From assembly GCA_018389105.1 (NCBI GenBank), contig JACATO010002187.1, positions 708,001-772,000 of the forward strand: a DNA stretch of 64,000 nt, in the 5' to 3' direction. Both the position numbers and the translations under genes were made by a program. The notes under the pieces are model-generated. The model did not search any database. It had not been told where the DNA came from and saw only the letters and a program-made list of their open reading frames with translations. This DNA comes from Nautilus pompilius (taxonomy: Eukaryota > Mollusca > Cephalopoda > Nautilida > Nautilidae). Positions 25,417 to 38,167 of this stretch are shown here, piece by piece (the stretch's first letter is position 1; each line of letters begins with the position of its first letter).

Positions 25417-27424
25417 GTAAGTCTACAGCCATGCACTAACTTTTCCGGGGTTTGCCTTGTCTTACAAAACTACAGCATTGCTGTTAACAATTAAGCAGAG
25501 CCAACTCTCAGAATGACAGTGTCTGAACTATGTATTAGTTTTTTATTTTCAGACCACAGCTGCAGTGAGGTCTCCTTGTTGTATTTGGCTTAACTTAGTT
25601 CAGGCAGAAGGCTGCCAACAAAATAATGTCCATGTTTATCAGTGTGCCATTAAATCTACTGCCAGCTGCTTTATCTCATTCATTTCTGAAACTAAAGAAA
25701 TATTTTAAGATATATACAGACAGTTTGGCTATTTCTATGTTTATTAGTTGACAGGAAAAATTCATTAGTATCTCAGACATTAATGAATTAGAGAGCAATG
25801 GAGATTAAGAGAGAAAGAGAGAGAGATGGAGAGCGAGCACAGACACATGGAAAAAATACTTATATTAAAATGATGATTTTACTGTGCTTCATTGGATAGA
25901 TTATTTAGCTCTGCTGGAGTTTTAAATGTTTTTAATATATGCTTCATAAACTCTTGCCTTTGGGGGGATGTAAAAGGAAACTGAGAGACTATTGGAATAT
26001 GTTTAAAGAAGAAATTTTTTTTGATATTTTTATTGTGAAAGTGCTAAATGTTTTGTTTTAATTTTGTAAACAATGATATTTGGACAAAAAGGTACTGAAG
26101 GCAATTTGGTATTTACTGCAAATACTGAGTTTCATTGCTACCAATTATTTGCCTTTAGCATTCATGTTAACCAGCCTTAAGGTGTAAAGCAGAACTCCCT
26201 GTTATAATGAAAATCAGCTTGTATGGGTTAAACATTAGGTCTTACTTAACTCTCAGTGTCTATGCCTGTTTAATCTAATCCGTTAAATTTGTCTCTAAAT
26301 TTGCAGATGTATTTGATTTTATCTCTTAATGCAATTTCTGATGCGCATTCATGTAAAGTGATAAATTTTATACATCTTCAGAATAGGTATGATGTTGATT
26401 GGGTAATTAACTTATTTTATTGCTGATGAGGCCCTAAGTTAGATAATTGGTAAGCTGGCTTTGAAATTTGTATAGAGCATCTAAAGATGGAAATATGTGC
26501 ATCCTTTTTAGCTGGTGTGCTTCTGTCAGTGCTTCAATTACTAAATGCTGACACACTGGCTGACTCTCTGATAAGTGCTTATTTTTAAATTTAAAAGTTT
26601 TATTTTTATCTCTCATCAAAATCCACCTTTAAGAGAAGTAAGACCTGCCAACAGTTTAAGTGGAACATGCAGAATATTACATTATCTGACTGTTTTGGTT
26701 ACTTAAAGTTAATCTGCTTTTGAAGAATTGACCAATGCTGCACGTGTTCTGTGGTGATGCCCTAATCATCTGTGAGATCATGTTTATGGGGGAATGGCAG
26801 GTGTCTGTAAACAGTTGTCTGTATAGGTGGTGATGTATATGAATGTGTATTGCTAAAAGAGACATTTAAATGGAAATTTGGCTGAAATCGCAATAATTTG
26901 GAGGAACCGCATGTGGTCATCTACCATGAGAGATATTGCTTGAGGAGGAGAATCACAACAGCAACTGTAAAAATCCAAGATTGGATTGTTTAAAAATTAC
27001 TTTTTTTTTTTTTTTTTTTTTTTTAGCTGCTCATGTACATTCTGAACTATTTAACCCTCCCGGGACCTTGCTTAGGCAGTGAAGACTTTTGTTGTTAGGA
27101 TTGCCATTAAAAAAAAATGAGGGAGAATTAGTTGTGGAATTTGGGGTACTAACGACTAAGGATCTGGCTAAAATTTAAATAGTTGATGATTGAAATACTG
27201 AGCTGAGAGTTACTCTCGAGTTCTCGGATTTTGGAATTGTTTGAAATGTGTTTTGCCTAATCTCAGCTGGTGCTGATATTTTTTAAAACATTTTCCATGA
27301 CAGGGTTCTCACTTTATTTTTCAAAATTAAAAATATAAAGCTATGAATTTCTCTGGTTTTTTTCTTCTTTTTTTAAAATAATAATTAGGTTTTTGCATAA
27401 GTAAATGATATTTCTTCTGTTCAG

Positions 27425-27536
27425 CGCTGAAGACGCTCAGGAAGAAGAAAACAACATTGCATTTGAGAATCCGACTAGACTAGCATTATTGGCTTCACTT
27501 AATGCAGGGAGACAGGAGGAACCCTATTATGGCTGA
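27425..27536 (+). CDS. Alternative terminal exon candidate (acidic, ends PYYG-stop)
   Basis: The acceptor is ...tatttcttctgttcag. The first base C completes a split codon, then 36 codons follow: AEDAQEEENNIAFENP, TRLALLASLNAGRQEEPYYG and TGA at 27534-27536. Composition is strongly protein-like (acidic, Asn, then an Ala/Leu helix). It needs a phase-2 upstream exon. Exon 3 fits (AG|C, Ser) and exon 4 does not, so the simplest reading is an isoform that skips exons 4-6, about 112 residues long. A missed exon between 25.4 and 27.4 kb is the other option. The first AATAAA I see downstream is at 28026-28031. Confidence 0.5.
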
Positions 27537-28768
27537 TGCCAGTCCTTCACTAGGGCTATTAACTAACTTTTTAAAAAATTTTTTAATGTAGTTTGTGAAC
27601 TGTCAGACAGATTAGGAATATTCATCTGAATGCAGTGGCATAGTTTAATCACTTGTAAATACCTTAAATGTATTTTAAATTTGTTTAAGGAACATATGGA
27701 AAATAATCAATATTGCAATCAAAACAGGCTTTCTGTTGCTGGTAGTTTGTTCTGCTTTATGTACTACAACCCAAATTAGAATGGATGATTTATACTAGGT
27801 TGCCAGAAGTGAATGCTGAAATGAAAGCCAAACTACACAGCTGATGGCAGAATTTATTAGTTTTGGCAAAACTGCAGGTTTTCATTTAAGCAAAGATCTT
27901 TTCTGTTTAGAGTGACGCAAGCATCAAGTAGCATTTTATACTTTGCTAAATCATCACACACAACCAAACAGCGGTCTCTTGATTGGTTAACCTTCCACAG
28001 ACAGGCAGGCTGTTTGTTTCTGGGCAATAAAAAAAATTCACCAATCAATGCATTAATTTTGCTGCTAACCATCAAAGAATTATGTATAGGGTTACATTTT
28101 TTAGTTTTTGTTACCTGTACACTATCGCATATTTTAACCTCGCTTCTAGGGAGATAATTTATTGTAATTATTTACCTTTTTGTTTTTATTAAAGATTCTG
28201 ATTTTATTTTAATTAAAGGATGCTTGAATGAAAAAGTCTGTAGATCATGCAGAAGTAATGAACTGAAAAAACTAAAATTTTGAAAAGTTAGGTGAATTTC
28301 GGTAGAATTCGGTGAATGACATTTACATAAATGATAAAGTATTTTATTGAATTTACATCACTAATTTGTGAAAAGTAATAAATAAGTTAAAGAAAAAGAA
28401 ATACTTTTCTTTACTTAGCAATAAAAGAGATCTGATTTTGATTCAGCTGTGTATTTTTAAATGGGATAATTTATCTATAATATCTGTGTACTCTGTATAT
28501 TACTATCTACCTTGTAAATATATATATATTGTGATAATTTAAGAAAATGTTTATCCTTTGATTTGATAGAAATTTTATACTTTTTTCAATAAGACTTTTT
28601 CATCTTTTACTATTATTTCACATCAAAAGAAAATTAATACTTTAAATACCCAAATACGTTATCTCCCCTTGATTATTTTATTATGTGAGGTTGCTCGAAA
28701 AGGCACCTTTGCACCAGGTAAGACTCTTTTTTTGTTAAGGATGAGAAAGTGACCCCCTTATATATATA

Positions 28769-28993
28769 CAGGGTGTTCGGAAAGTCACTGTGCACTTATA
28801 TATTTATTAAACAGACATGTTTAAATATAGAATACAGGAGGTAAATATGAATGACAATTATAAACAATGTTGAAAGTGACTTCCGTTAGCATCAGTACAG
28901 GTTCTTCAGTTGTTAAAACCATATTGGGATCAAAATAAAAAATATATAAAAAATATGATTAGAAAAGTGCACAGTGACTTTCCGAACACCCTG
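28769..28993. mobile_element. 225-bp mariner/Tc1-type MITE with 27-bp inverted repeats
   Basis: The element starts CAGGGTGTTCGGAAAGTCAC (continuing TGTGCAC) and ends with the exact reverse complement (GTGCACAGTGACTTTCCGAA... CCCTG). TA lies on both sides, as expected of Tc1/mariner target duplications. There is no coding capacity inside. Near-identical terminal repeats suggest a fairly recent insertion. Confidence 0.9.
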
Positions 28994-29758
28994 TATATAC
29001 GAAGAGAGAAGAACAGACTTGTAAAAATTCAGAATTTTCTGCTGGGTGGTAAATGTGGGACATTGAAGATCTGGAGTTCTTAACTTATAGCGGGGAACAC
29101 AAGCTAGTTGTAAGTATATATATATATATGTATATCACGTGTGTTAGAGGGAGATGTGCTTGCGCTATCCATACACAATAGTTTCATATTGAAATTATAA
29201 CTTATCAGACTAGTTACAAAAATTTCTGAATTTGCTGAGTCCAACATTTTTTGGTACTATTAACTTTAGAAAAATTCTGCTCCTATAAACAGCCATAATT
29301 AATTACTTTTGAAACACCTTGTATATAGGAAAAAAGATTAAACGTAAGTAAAATAATTTTATGTTAAGCTTTACATTCCACATAAACAAAATATTCTACA
29401 GAAAATGTTTGATGAAAAAAAACGAAGGGAGATAACTGTTGAATTCTTATTGAAATAAATGTTAATAAATCTTTAAAATGTATTTTGCTTTTAATATCTC
29501 GGTATATTTCTAAAATATGTTTATTAATATATAAATATTTTACAGGTTTGTTTATGATTTAAAAAAGAAACAAGATTATTGCTTTTGAGGGTCAGCTGTT
29601 GGAATACTTAAACCACTATGCATACTTTATTTAGACATTTTTGTTATTTACTAGGTGAAAAATATTTTCTTTAAAACAAATTGTAGATTAGAAGCTGAGT
29701 TTTTTTTTTTTTAAATGCTTATTTTAATCTGGAGGGTTAATAGTTTAATTTGTTTTAG

Positions 29759-29801
29759 AATCAAGCTGAGTGCGTTTCTGCCCTCGTGAATGCAAACTAT
29801 G
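29759..29801 (+). CDS. Exon 5 of the coiled-coil gene
   Basis: This 43-nt exon follows a good acceptor (tttaatttgttttag) and ends at G|gtgagt. It starts in phase 0 and matches the exon 4 end. It encodes NQAECVSALVNANY plus the first base of the next codon (phase 1). The segment is less charged than exons 2-4 and probably leaves the coiled coil. The exon is short, so the open frame alone is weak evidence. The case rests on two good splice sites and phase agreement on both sides. Confidence 0.7.
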
Positions 29802-31583
29802 GTGAGTTTTGCATTATCAAAATGCAGTTTATGTAGAAATCTGTTTCCTACAGATTAACAAACTAGCAGGTAATCACACATGACTTTTCATCTCTGTCTT
29901 GAAAAAGCTTCTTTTCCCTTTTTTTTTTTTTTACATTAATTTCTGTTAATTTCCCTTTAAAGTGAAAACCCTTGAATGGGTTCTTTAGGAAATTTCATCG
30001 AGTTAATCAAGAGCTTTATTGAGACAATTCAGGGTGGTGGGAGAACCTTTGAGAACCCTGTTGGGTGAAAGTCAGCAGCTGTGAACTATAAAGTGAAGGT
30101 GCTGAAAATATGAAAACTGTTGATGTAAGAGAAGACTAAACCAGGTGGAGGGAGAGGGAGAGATAGATGCCTCTTGACTGACAGATGTATCCAAATGTGG
30201 GTATTACTAGGCTGGCCCACCCTGGCAACCAAGAAACCTAATCTCCAACAAGACAGTGGGAGGTAATAAAAGCCAATGCATTAATCAGCATCGCATTCAG
30301 AAATGGGTAACTTGTGTGTTTATGTTTATTCATAGCTACTACCTTCAACCTGTTTACACAGCCAGTCTCTTATTTGATGATGTCATAGCGGGCCAGAGAG
30401 AGAGAGAGAGAGATGATGGTAACAAGATCTTTTTTCTTTCCATTGGCCAGTTCACATTAAAGGAGATTTATCAAAGCTCAGATATCTGTCTGTCTTATTT
30501 AGTCAGGATTCTCTATTTGCTATTCTGCATGAGCAGCAGCAGAAACTGGGTTCTTTGTTTAAACTATAAATCTTTCTCAAATTGCCATTCAGAATCTGAG
30601 TTGCCTTTGTTTACCTTTCTCTTAAATACTTCTAAATTTAGTTTTATCTTTTATTTATTTTTTACACTTAAAAGTAATAATTCTGAATCAAAAAAACAAA
30701 CAAACCCTCCCTTTTTTTTCTCCTCTTTTCATACTGTATAATATAGTCCGCTAGAATTATACAGATCCCTGTCATAATAATTTGAACATCATAGTTTTGG
30801 CACATTTATTCTGTACTGTTTGTACGATGACTATTTGAAAGTTTTTTTCATTATTTGGTGCATTGTGTGGAGCTTGAAGGTTCTAGGAATGGAATCTGTT
30901 GGATTATCAGTCCTGACCTGGACATGATTTTCTAGAATTTGCAGATCATTCTTTCAATTGCTGAGGTTGCTCCTGGTTGTTGTCTCTTAAATATCTATCA
31001 GGATGCTTCTGTTGGTGCTTAAAAAAGGGTGTGGAGACCAGGAAAGTAACTGTAACTCTCTTCTGCATCTTCCCAGACCATAGTTGTTTTGAACACTGCT
31101 CTATCTTTCTGTAGGATGTGAGATACTTATGATTGAGGATTCCTTAATCAAGTGCAGGCAGAAGAGTATTCCAAAGGATTGATACTTAACTGGATGCAAG
31201 ATTATTAATTGTACCCCATACAAAATACTTGCTTAAACCACTGCTCACTGCTTTAAATCTATCATTGTTTTGTGAGCATTGGAGTAATGCAGTGGAATGT
31301 CTTCAGGTTTTGTTTCCTCATCTTTAGCCTCATTTGATGTGGCTAGTTTGCTCTGATGGATCTTTTTGTGCATGATCCAGGAAGGTTCTCTTGGACTCAA
31401 GTTTCATTTGTTTATGTATTTAGATTCTACTGGTATTTGCAGTATGTGTACGAGCAATAGGCACATTATGCAAATAGTTTAAAACAAAAAAAAAAATATA
31501 TCTATGGGTTATCTTTCCTGGGATGGTTATGTGAGAAAAGGTCACAATTTAAGATTTTTTTTGCATTGTAAAATAATGGAGTA

Positions 31584-32200
31584 CAGTTGTCCCCTGGTAT
31601 TCGCGGGGGTTACGTCCCTAGAGACCCGCGAAGAGTGAAAAACCGCGAATATTTGACGTGGTCCATAAAAATGCCTATAAATGTCTATAAACGTCAAAAT
31701 ATAACAAAATATAATAAAAATATATAAGTAAATATATAATAATAATTTAATAAAAAATACAACACTCAGAGAAACACTCGGTGAAACACTTGAGATAGCT
31801 ACATGCGGTAAACTGGGATGATGCTGGGCTGCATCTGCCTGAGACAGCACCTCATGGGCAGCAGCCAATCAGCAGCAGGGAGAAATGAATAACGCTCTCG
31901 GATTCGCTACTTTCAAACCTCCAGCCAATAGCGTTTATTTTATATTGATATTTTGCTGAATTTATGTTAGTATTTATATTACAAAATTAGTAAATTATAT
32001 TGTTATTAATAATTTAGTGTTTTAAGGCGTGAAAAAATATATATTGCCACAAAAAAGCCATAAAAAAATCGCGGAAGATATTTGTGATTCCATGAATATG
32101 CGGGGGTTTCCACAAACAATTATTAGTTAAGTTCTAAGGAAAATTCCGTGAATAACCGGGGCCACGAATGCCGAACCGCGATTACGTGTGGGGTTGACTG
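31584..32200. mobile_element. Tigger/pogo-like non-autonomous DNA element
   Basis: The ends are CAGTTGTCCCC and GGGGTTGACTG, flanked by TA on each side. The subterminal sequence carries repeated CGCGAA/CGCGG motifs (for example TTCGCGGGGGTTACGTCCC and ACCGCGAATATTTG), with counterparts near the far end. This layout is typical of pogo/Tigger MITEs, in which termini read like 'cagtcgtccctcggtatccg'. The 617-bp interior is AT-rich and non-coding. The element is CpG-rich compared with its surroundings. Confidence 0.8.
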
Positions 32201-35200
32201 TATTTCCAGTTAGCAACATGTTTGTTTTAAATTCTGATTTTACTCTGCTAATTTATCACCCCCTCCCAACTGAACTTTACCACTTCACATTAAACATTTT
32301 ATTGATAATCAAGTTATTGACAGAATAAAACTTGATTTCTAGAATTTAAGGAAGAATGGGAAAAGAAAAATGAATGCCATTTGCTTGAGTTTTCAAGGAT
32401 GTTTAGGAATATCAGAGAACAAAAGTAAATTAGGCTTGAGAGCTGTGGGATGGAGAATTCAATTGCTTATCTCTCTCTGCCTTTAATGAATGACTATTAT
32501 CAACTATTCCCCCCCATATTATTTTGTTTGTTTGTTTCATTTTTCTTCACTTACATTCCTCAGATTATCTCCCGTTTTTTTTTTCTTTGACTAGACATTA
32601 TTTACGTTTTGGCACAACTTGATCGTTCTAATAAGTTTCACTATAACTGCTTGTTTACGCTCCATGCAAACTGCTAAACGGATAGACAATTTTCTCTCAT
32701 CATTGCCCGATAAAAAAAGCACGAGTGCATTCTGACTTAGCGGTTGTGGTGTTACTGGTTCGCTGTCCCGACCTGATAAGGCTATGCAGTTGAGTTGCCA
32801 CCTTCTGCTAATCAAATTGGGATTCGTATGAGTATCAAATGCCCCTCCCAAATCCTTCCTTTGCCAGCCGTTGGGAAATGAGAAGTTTTACGTTCTCTCC
32901 TGACAAGTTGTAATGGAAGAAGAAAAATTAGTGGGTGCAGCTGGATGCACTGGATGTGGTTAACATAAACAAAACAAAAATAGTTTGACACAAAGGACAA
33001 GCAAAATAAACTTATAAGAAATTCACACTATAGATTCGTTCTGTTATTGTTCCCCACTCTTGCACAGGACATTGTGTTGTCTTAGTTACAGTTTGAAACC
33101 CTTCTCACGGCAGTGTACGTCAGAATTACGATTTATAATCATTGAAAACTCACGGTGCTGAGTTAGCACAGTATAATACACCATACTTAAATTTGGGTTT
33201 TTGTTGGATGTGATCTTGTTGTGTCCAGTTGATGGTTTTCTTTCTCTTGTTTTTCCATACCAACTTGTTAACATTTTTAATGTGTTCACTTTTTTCTGTC
33301 CCTTATTTTCATAGGTTTGACCATTTCCTACTTGGCTACTGCTTTGAGTTTTCTCTTGTGAGCTCACCCTCAGAAAGGGCAGTCAGGGGGCATGGCATTT
33401 CAAACTCTTGTATGTTTTAAGTTCACACCTGTACTATTCAAAGAATTTCCCATATTACAGTGTTGAGTTGGTACTGATGTTGTTTTTTTTTTGTTGTACA
33501 TATTCTTTTAGCTAGCAATAATAAATATTTGCAGTTGTTAAGCTGTCTGTAGAACTGGTTAAATGTTTGTATATGTTTGTTGTATTCATTTTCTCAGAAC
33601 TAATCAATCCTTTTGCATGTATACCTAGACTGTTGTAACTGACAAACTAAAAGATGGTGTAACGTCTTGTTGTTAGGGATTTTAATTAACTACTTTAAGG
33701 GTCAACTGAGAATACAGTACTTGGAGGGATTAGTACATGCATTCACTTATTTATTGCTGTAAATAGCATCTGTCTTGGAAAAAAAAGGTACACTATGATC
33801 AGCAACATTATGGATATAAGATCATAACTAAAGATGCCAATGGTGATGTGCTGACCTACTAGAAACAGCAACAGCAGTAATTTCTGCCAAAATCATGCAG
33901 TAACATTTTTGGAGATGGAGTGATTGAAAAAGACTGTCAGTTGGTAGAAGTTCCTGTAAGAACAAGCTAGTCATTTAGTTTAACGTGGTTCATTGATGTC
34001 ATTTTGCTTCGGGCAAATGAAAGTCCCACCTTTAGTTGGCTAGAAATTGTTTTGATTTACAGCTACATGGCACCTAGAGACTTTAGGGGTGAGTTTTAGT
34101 TTGCATTCAGGGAGCTTTGGCAACAGTTCCAACTCGGCTCATAAGAAGTGAAGCTACCCTGTTCAGCTAACAAAATGGCTGCCATAAAAGAAACTTCGGA
34201 CATGAAATGGCTTTGGATAAGCAGGCAATAAAAAAATGTCTCAGAATTTTAATTGAAACTGCACATAAAGGACTATACTTGGTGTAACCACAGCATGTAC
34301 TAGAAACAGTCATTTATGATTGATGGTCTCTCTCAAACTGTAAAATGGGATTAGCACTGGGATAAAGTAGGAAGCACCAATTTCTGCAACCCAGAAGATA
34401 AGATTTTGATGCATCTTTTGATGCAACAGTATTCTCCTTGCCCTCCATATGGATGATGACTGAATATCTGCAACAACAAAGATGGCTTCTGTTAAACAGA
34501 TATGCTAGGAGGTAGAGATTGTAATTTCTCTGAAGCTACAAGATATGGCTATAAGGATAGGACAATCGCTAATGTTGTTATGCTGCTGATGTTGGGCACA
34601 ATGTTTCATTACTTCATTGCAGTGACTCCCATCATAACTATTTCTCTTGCAGCAATATGCAGAAATGCCATGCCATTTTTTAAAACAGTTTTTTGTAAGA
34701 ATGAATAACAACATAACAGCTTTGTGAGTCTGATTATTTCCGCTTGCATGACTCTTCAGGTTCTTCTGAATACTTAATCACCATGTTTCTAGTAATATCT
34801 TCTGTCCATGCATCTTTCATTTTAAGAATATCAGAAACTGTTTTAAAATAATAATTCTATATTCCACAAATAAAATGATTTTCTTTTTTTTATTTACGTA
34901 ATTACTACCATACATGAAATAAAAGTATCTAATCTGGAATTAACTTTCTATCATTCAAAAGAAAAAGTTTTTTTAAAATTATTTTTGTAAATATTAAAAA
35001 AATTAAATGCTTTTTCTTTTTAAAATGTACAGAATGCCTCATATAGCACTGTTTTCTTATAGTGAATGCTCTCTTATCCTGGAGTAAAATTGCTACATGT
35101 TATAATGACCTTCTATAGCAAGCACTCCATTTACCAAGAATGCTTCCTGTTAGAAGTATGTGTGTATTTCATTACACTTTTGAAATCTCTTCCTCCTCCT

Positions 35201-36274
35201 CCTCGAATGTGGGTGTCTTAAGGTATCCACCAGAAGAAACTCCCTAGTGTCAGTTCCCTAAATGAAGTGGTTGACACTGAGTGACTATCAGATAATAGAC
35301 ATTTCTTTAAAATTTCATTTATTTTCCAAATGTATATTGATCTTTTTAAGTAGAGTTAACTGACTCTTTTTTGTATTTGAACGCTGGCAGCCAATCATAT
35401 TTATTACTTTGCGCATGGTTAATTGAATAATTCTCTCAATACAGGGATTTGTGAACAGGTAAGATGTACTTGCTACTGACCTCATGTAAGTTGGGGGTAT
35501 AGAGTACACACCCAACAATAGGTCTGACCAAACACAGTCTACCTTTGGGGGGGGACACCTGAAAAGCCTCTACTTGATTGTAAGTTATAATTATTTTAAA
35601 AAAAAAAATCCATTGAGGTTTTTGGTATTGAATATCTAAAATTGACTGGTTTTCTTCCAAACCATGCCTCTGTGGACTGCAGATGCTTTAATAATGATCC
35701 AGCAGGAGCCAGTACCAGAAAGATGTGACTACTCTCTCAGTGATTAACCTTTGAATTCACACAAATTTATGAGAAAAGACATTGTTTGAACAAATGATAA
35801 CACAGAAGGTCTGCCTCAGAATAAACAATGTGTGTGTGTGTTATATTATGGTTTTCTTTAATGAAAGTTAACAATTCTGGTCTGTTTAAGCAGTTGTTTT
35901 GTAACACAGTAATGTTTCATTTTATCCCACACCTTGGCATTGCCCACCTGTAGAATGCCTAATGTTGGCATCTTGTGTGTACTAAAACCTATGCAAACAA
36001 AAGAACAGTGGCAACTGTAATTTATGATGAAGATGAGAAGGCAGAATGAAAAGAAAGTATTGTTCTTGTATCACATTCTGAGAGATAGGCAGCCAAAGGT
36101 CATACTTGTAAATCTCTGAAGACTGTCAAGAGAAAAAATTCTGAAATTTCATTGCAGAAGATGGGGAGGGAGTGAAGAAAGAAAGAAAGATTAACAGAGT
36201 ACCAGTCGTTTAAATCTCCTGCTTTATTTATTCTAACTTTTAAGGTCCTTCTAGAGAATTACTGAATCAAAACT

Positions 36275-36298
36275 GACACACACACACACACACACACA
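36275..36298. repeat. (CA)n microsatellite
   Basis: About twelve CA units followed by TATATA. Confidence 0.95.
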
Positions 36299-36442
36299 TA
36301 TATATTCTATTTTGATCTTATTTCTTTGACAAAGTTAGCAAAAAAGCTCTTTTTTTTTTACATAAATTAGTGTTGCCTTCTATCTAAAGATTATATTAAA
36401 ACTGACAAATGTTTATGATTTGCTTTGCTTTAGACTTTTGTT

Positions 36443-36469
36443 CTGACTGATTGACTGACTGACTGACTA
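36443..36469. repeat. (TGAC)n microsatellite
   Basis: About six GACT/TGAC units with one interruption, directly upstream of the CpG-rich islet. Confidence 0.85.
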
Positions 36470-36477
36470 TTCTCTGA

Positions 36478-36655
36478 AACGTTTTCCCCGTGCGATTGCC
36501 AGTCATTTTTCCTTATCTTAAGCCGAGACCTTCGAAAGAAGTCGCTGATGGGTGACGTCACACCATACTGTAGGTACACTCGGCGCATGATGGAAGCTTT
36601 GTTTTAACGCCATACGCATCGGTTGTGAACAAATTTTCAAAATTATTTTCTGCGA
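36478..36655. promoter_or_regulatory. CpG-rich islet with a perfect CRE
   Basis: About thirteen CpG dinucleotides fall within 180 bases, in a window where CpG is otherwise rare. The palindromic cAMP response element TGACGTCA occupies 36553-36560. There is no coding frame of note. It lies about 1.5 kb upstream of exon 6, so it could be an internal promoter for a transcript starting there, or an intronic enhancer. A CRE is bound by CREB/ATF bZIP factors in animals; promoter activity here is inferred. Confidence 0.45.
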
Positions 36656-36839
36656 GTGCCATTCATTCATTCATTCTGGATAGGCACCTCTGTGAATGTT
36701 ACCATGGTAATTGGAAATCCCCTCAGAGTAAACTTTAAAAGCAATTTGTACTTGTTAAAACCTGTTTGATGTGTAGAATGGGTTCACATCATTTGGCTGT
36801 TTAAAAAAAAATGTCTCAGAATCATATGGTTACCATTTA

Positions 36840-37330
36840 GTGTGGATCAAGACCTCATCCCAAATATGTTTTTGAGGTTTAGGTTATAGGAATGAACAGG
36901 CCATGGGAGATGTTGGACTTTTTGCTCGAGAAGGTGGTTTATGATTGTTCTTTGGGTCCATGTATTATTGTCTGTGAAGGTGAAATGATTACCACGACTT
37001 TGTACAAACAGTATAATAGCAGGTCCAATGACCTTATTCAAGTAGTGCCAATCTGTAACATTTCCATCAAAGGAGTTTGTGTTTACAGTCACATGACACG
37101 GCACATCAGATGAAAACACTTCCACCTTAAAACAGTCTTCTCTCTCTCTCATGACAGTCAGTGTTACATTGGTTTGCTTTCTGCCTTCAGCAAAGTGAAA
37201 GTTGAATTAACTCAGAGAAAAGAACCTGGCTCTAGTCTGCTGAAGTCTAATGCAGAAGAGTCCTATCCCAATCCAGTCTCACCCTGTGGTGTGCTATCAG
37301 GGATATAATAAAATAATGGACGTATATGTA
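36840..37330 (-). pseudogene. Decayed Tc1-like transposase C-terminal part
   Basis: The minus-strand frame at 36847-37152 runs about 100 codons without a stop. It carries FVQSRGNHFTFTDNNTWTQR (the region of the second catalytic Asp, normally Q-D-N-A-x-x-H) and LPWPVHSYNLNLKNIFGM (the region normally S-P-D-L-N-P-I-E-x-x-W-D). Spacing between the blocks fits a Tc1-family DDE core. Key residues have drifted and the N-terminal half is unreadable, so it is a relic. Confidence 0.65.
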
Positions 37331-38167
37331 CATGGATTAGTAGAGTAACCAATTTTGTGCAGTCTGGTTGGAGACGGGGTACTATGGACCTGCCACAATT
37401 TGTTTTGTATGGAACATGCTAAGGAAGTGTGGTTAAATCAAGCCAGATGGTTATTGTAACATTTATCTTGATGGTCAGTTCTCTGTAGCTTGGTTATAGG
37501 TACCCAAAATGCCATTCTACTCTGTTTGGTAACTTCATTTTGTAGTTTATATCCAAATTGTTTATTGCTATGCAAATTTGGAATTGCCCGACAGTGGTGA
37601 TGACTTGTGGATATATCCTATCCAGAGATGAAGCAATGGAACTGTCTCGGTTACTTAAACCTTGGCGGATCTTCACTGCCTGAAGTGGCTGTAAATAGTT
37701 GTACAAGAGGTCTATGCAAATTATCCCTATATCATTTTATTGTGCTTTTTTTTTTCCATACCTTTGACCGAAATTAAACCTGTAATTGGCTGAATCATTT
37801 GGGATATTTGATACCTGATGTCATTACTGAGCAAACATTCTCCTGTTTTATGACATTCTCATGGTATAGAGGATGTCTCAGCTTATCTCGTTTCAGCTTT
37901 TTATCAGTTTCATAATGTAGTTTCAGGGACAATTCAAAATGTACATATTACGCACCTGTAAGACCTATCATCAGAAAAAAATATCGAGCAAATATTGCAA
38001 ATAGGTTTCTTTCTGACTTTAGTAATGGCCAGTTTTTAAAATTGCTTCTGAAGTTGAAATTTTATCAAACATTCCTTCCCCCCACCAAAAGCAGCACAAG
38101 ACTAATTTTTTTCTTTCTTTTCTTCTTAAAGTGGTTTTTGGTAGCACCCCCACTCCCCCTCCTTTAG

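Larger units (their letters stand above)
25417..29758 (+). other. Intron 4 (4.3 kb), containing an alternative terminal exon
   Basis: The sequence between exons 4 and 5 contains the terminal exon candidate at 27425, a T run of about 24 bases at 27000-27024, a GA-rich patch near 25810-25840 and a mariner-type MITE at 28769. The rest is unremarkable AT-rich DNA. Confidence 0.6.
29802..38167 (+). other. Intron 5 (8.4 kb)
   Basis: This intron separates exons 5 and 6. It holds a Tigger-like MITE, a Tc1 relic, a CA repeat (36275-36298), a TGAC repeat (36443-36469) and the CpG-rich islet with a CRE. The 161-codon open frame at 30256-30741 has no coding character. The minus-strand frame at 32591-32851 is unrecognised and sits in a mildly CpG-rich patch. 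Confidence 0.55.

Noticed and set aside
30256..30741. Longest open frame in the window (161 codons, plus strand)
   Set aside because: Low-complexity Arg/Glu and Phe-rich segments, no domain, no splice context; it covers a GA repeat and AT-rich DNA. A chance frame.
31000..31420. Possible LINE 3' coding end on the minus strand (WNTLLPALD-like)
   Set aside because: Only one short resemblance to the usual W-N-x-L-P block; no second motif to support it.
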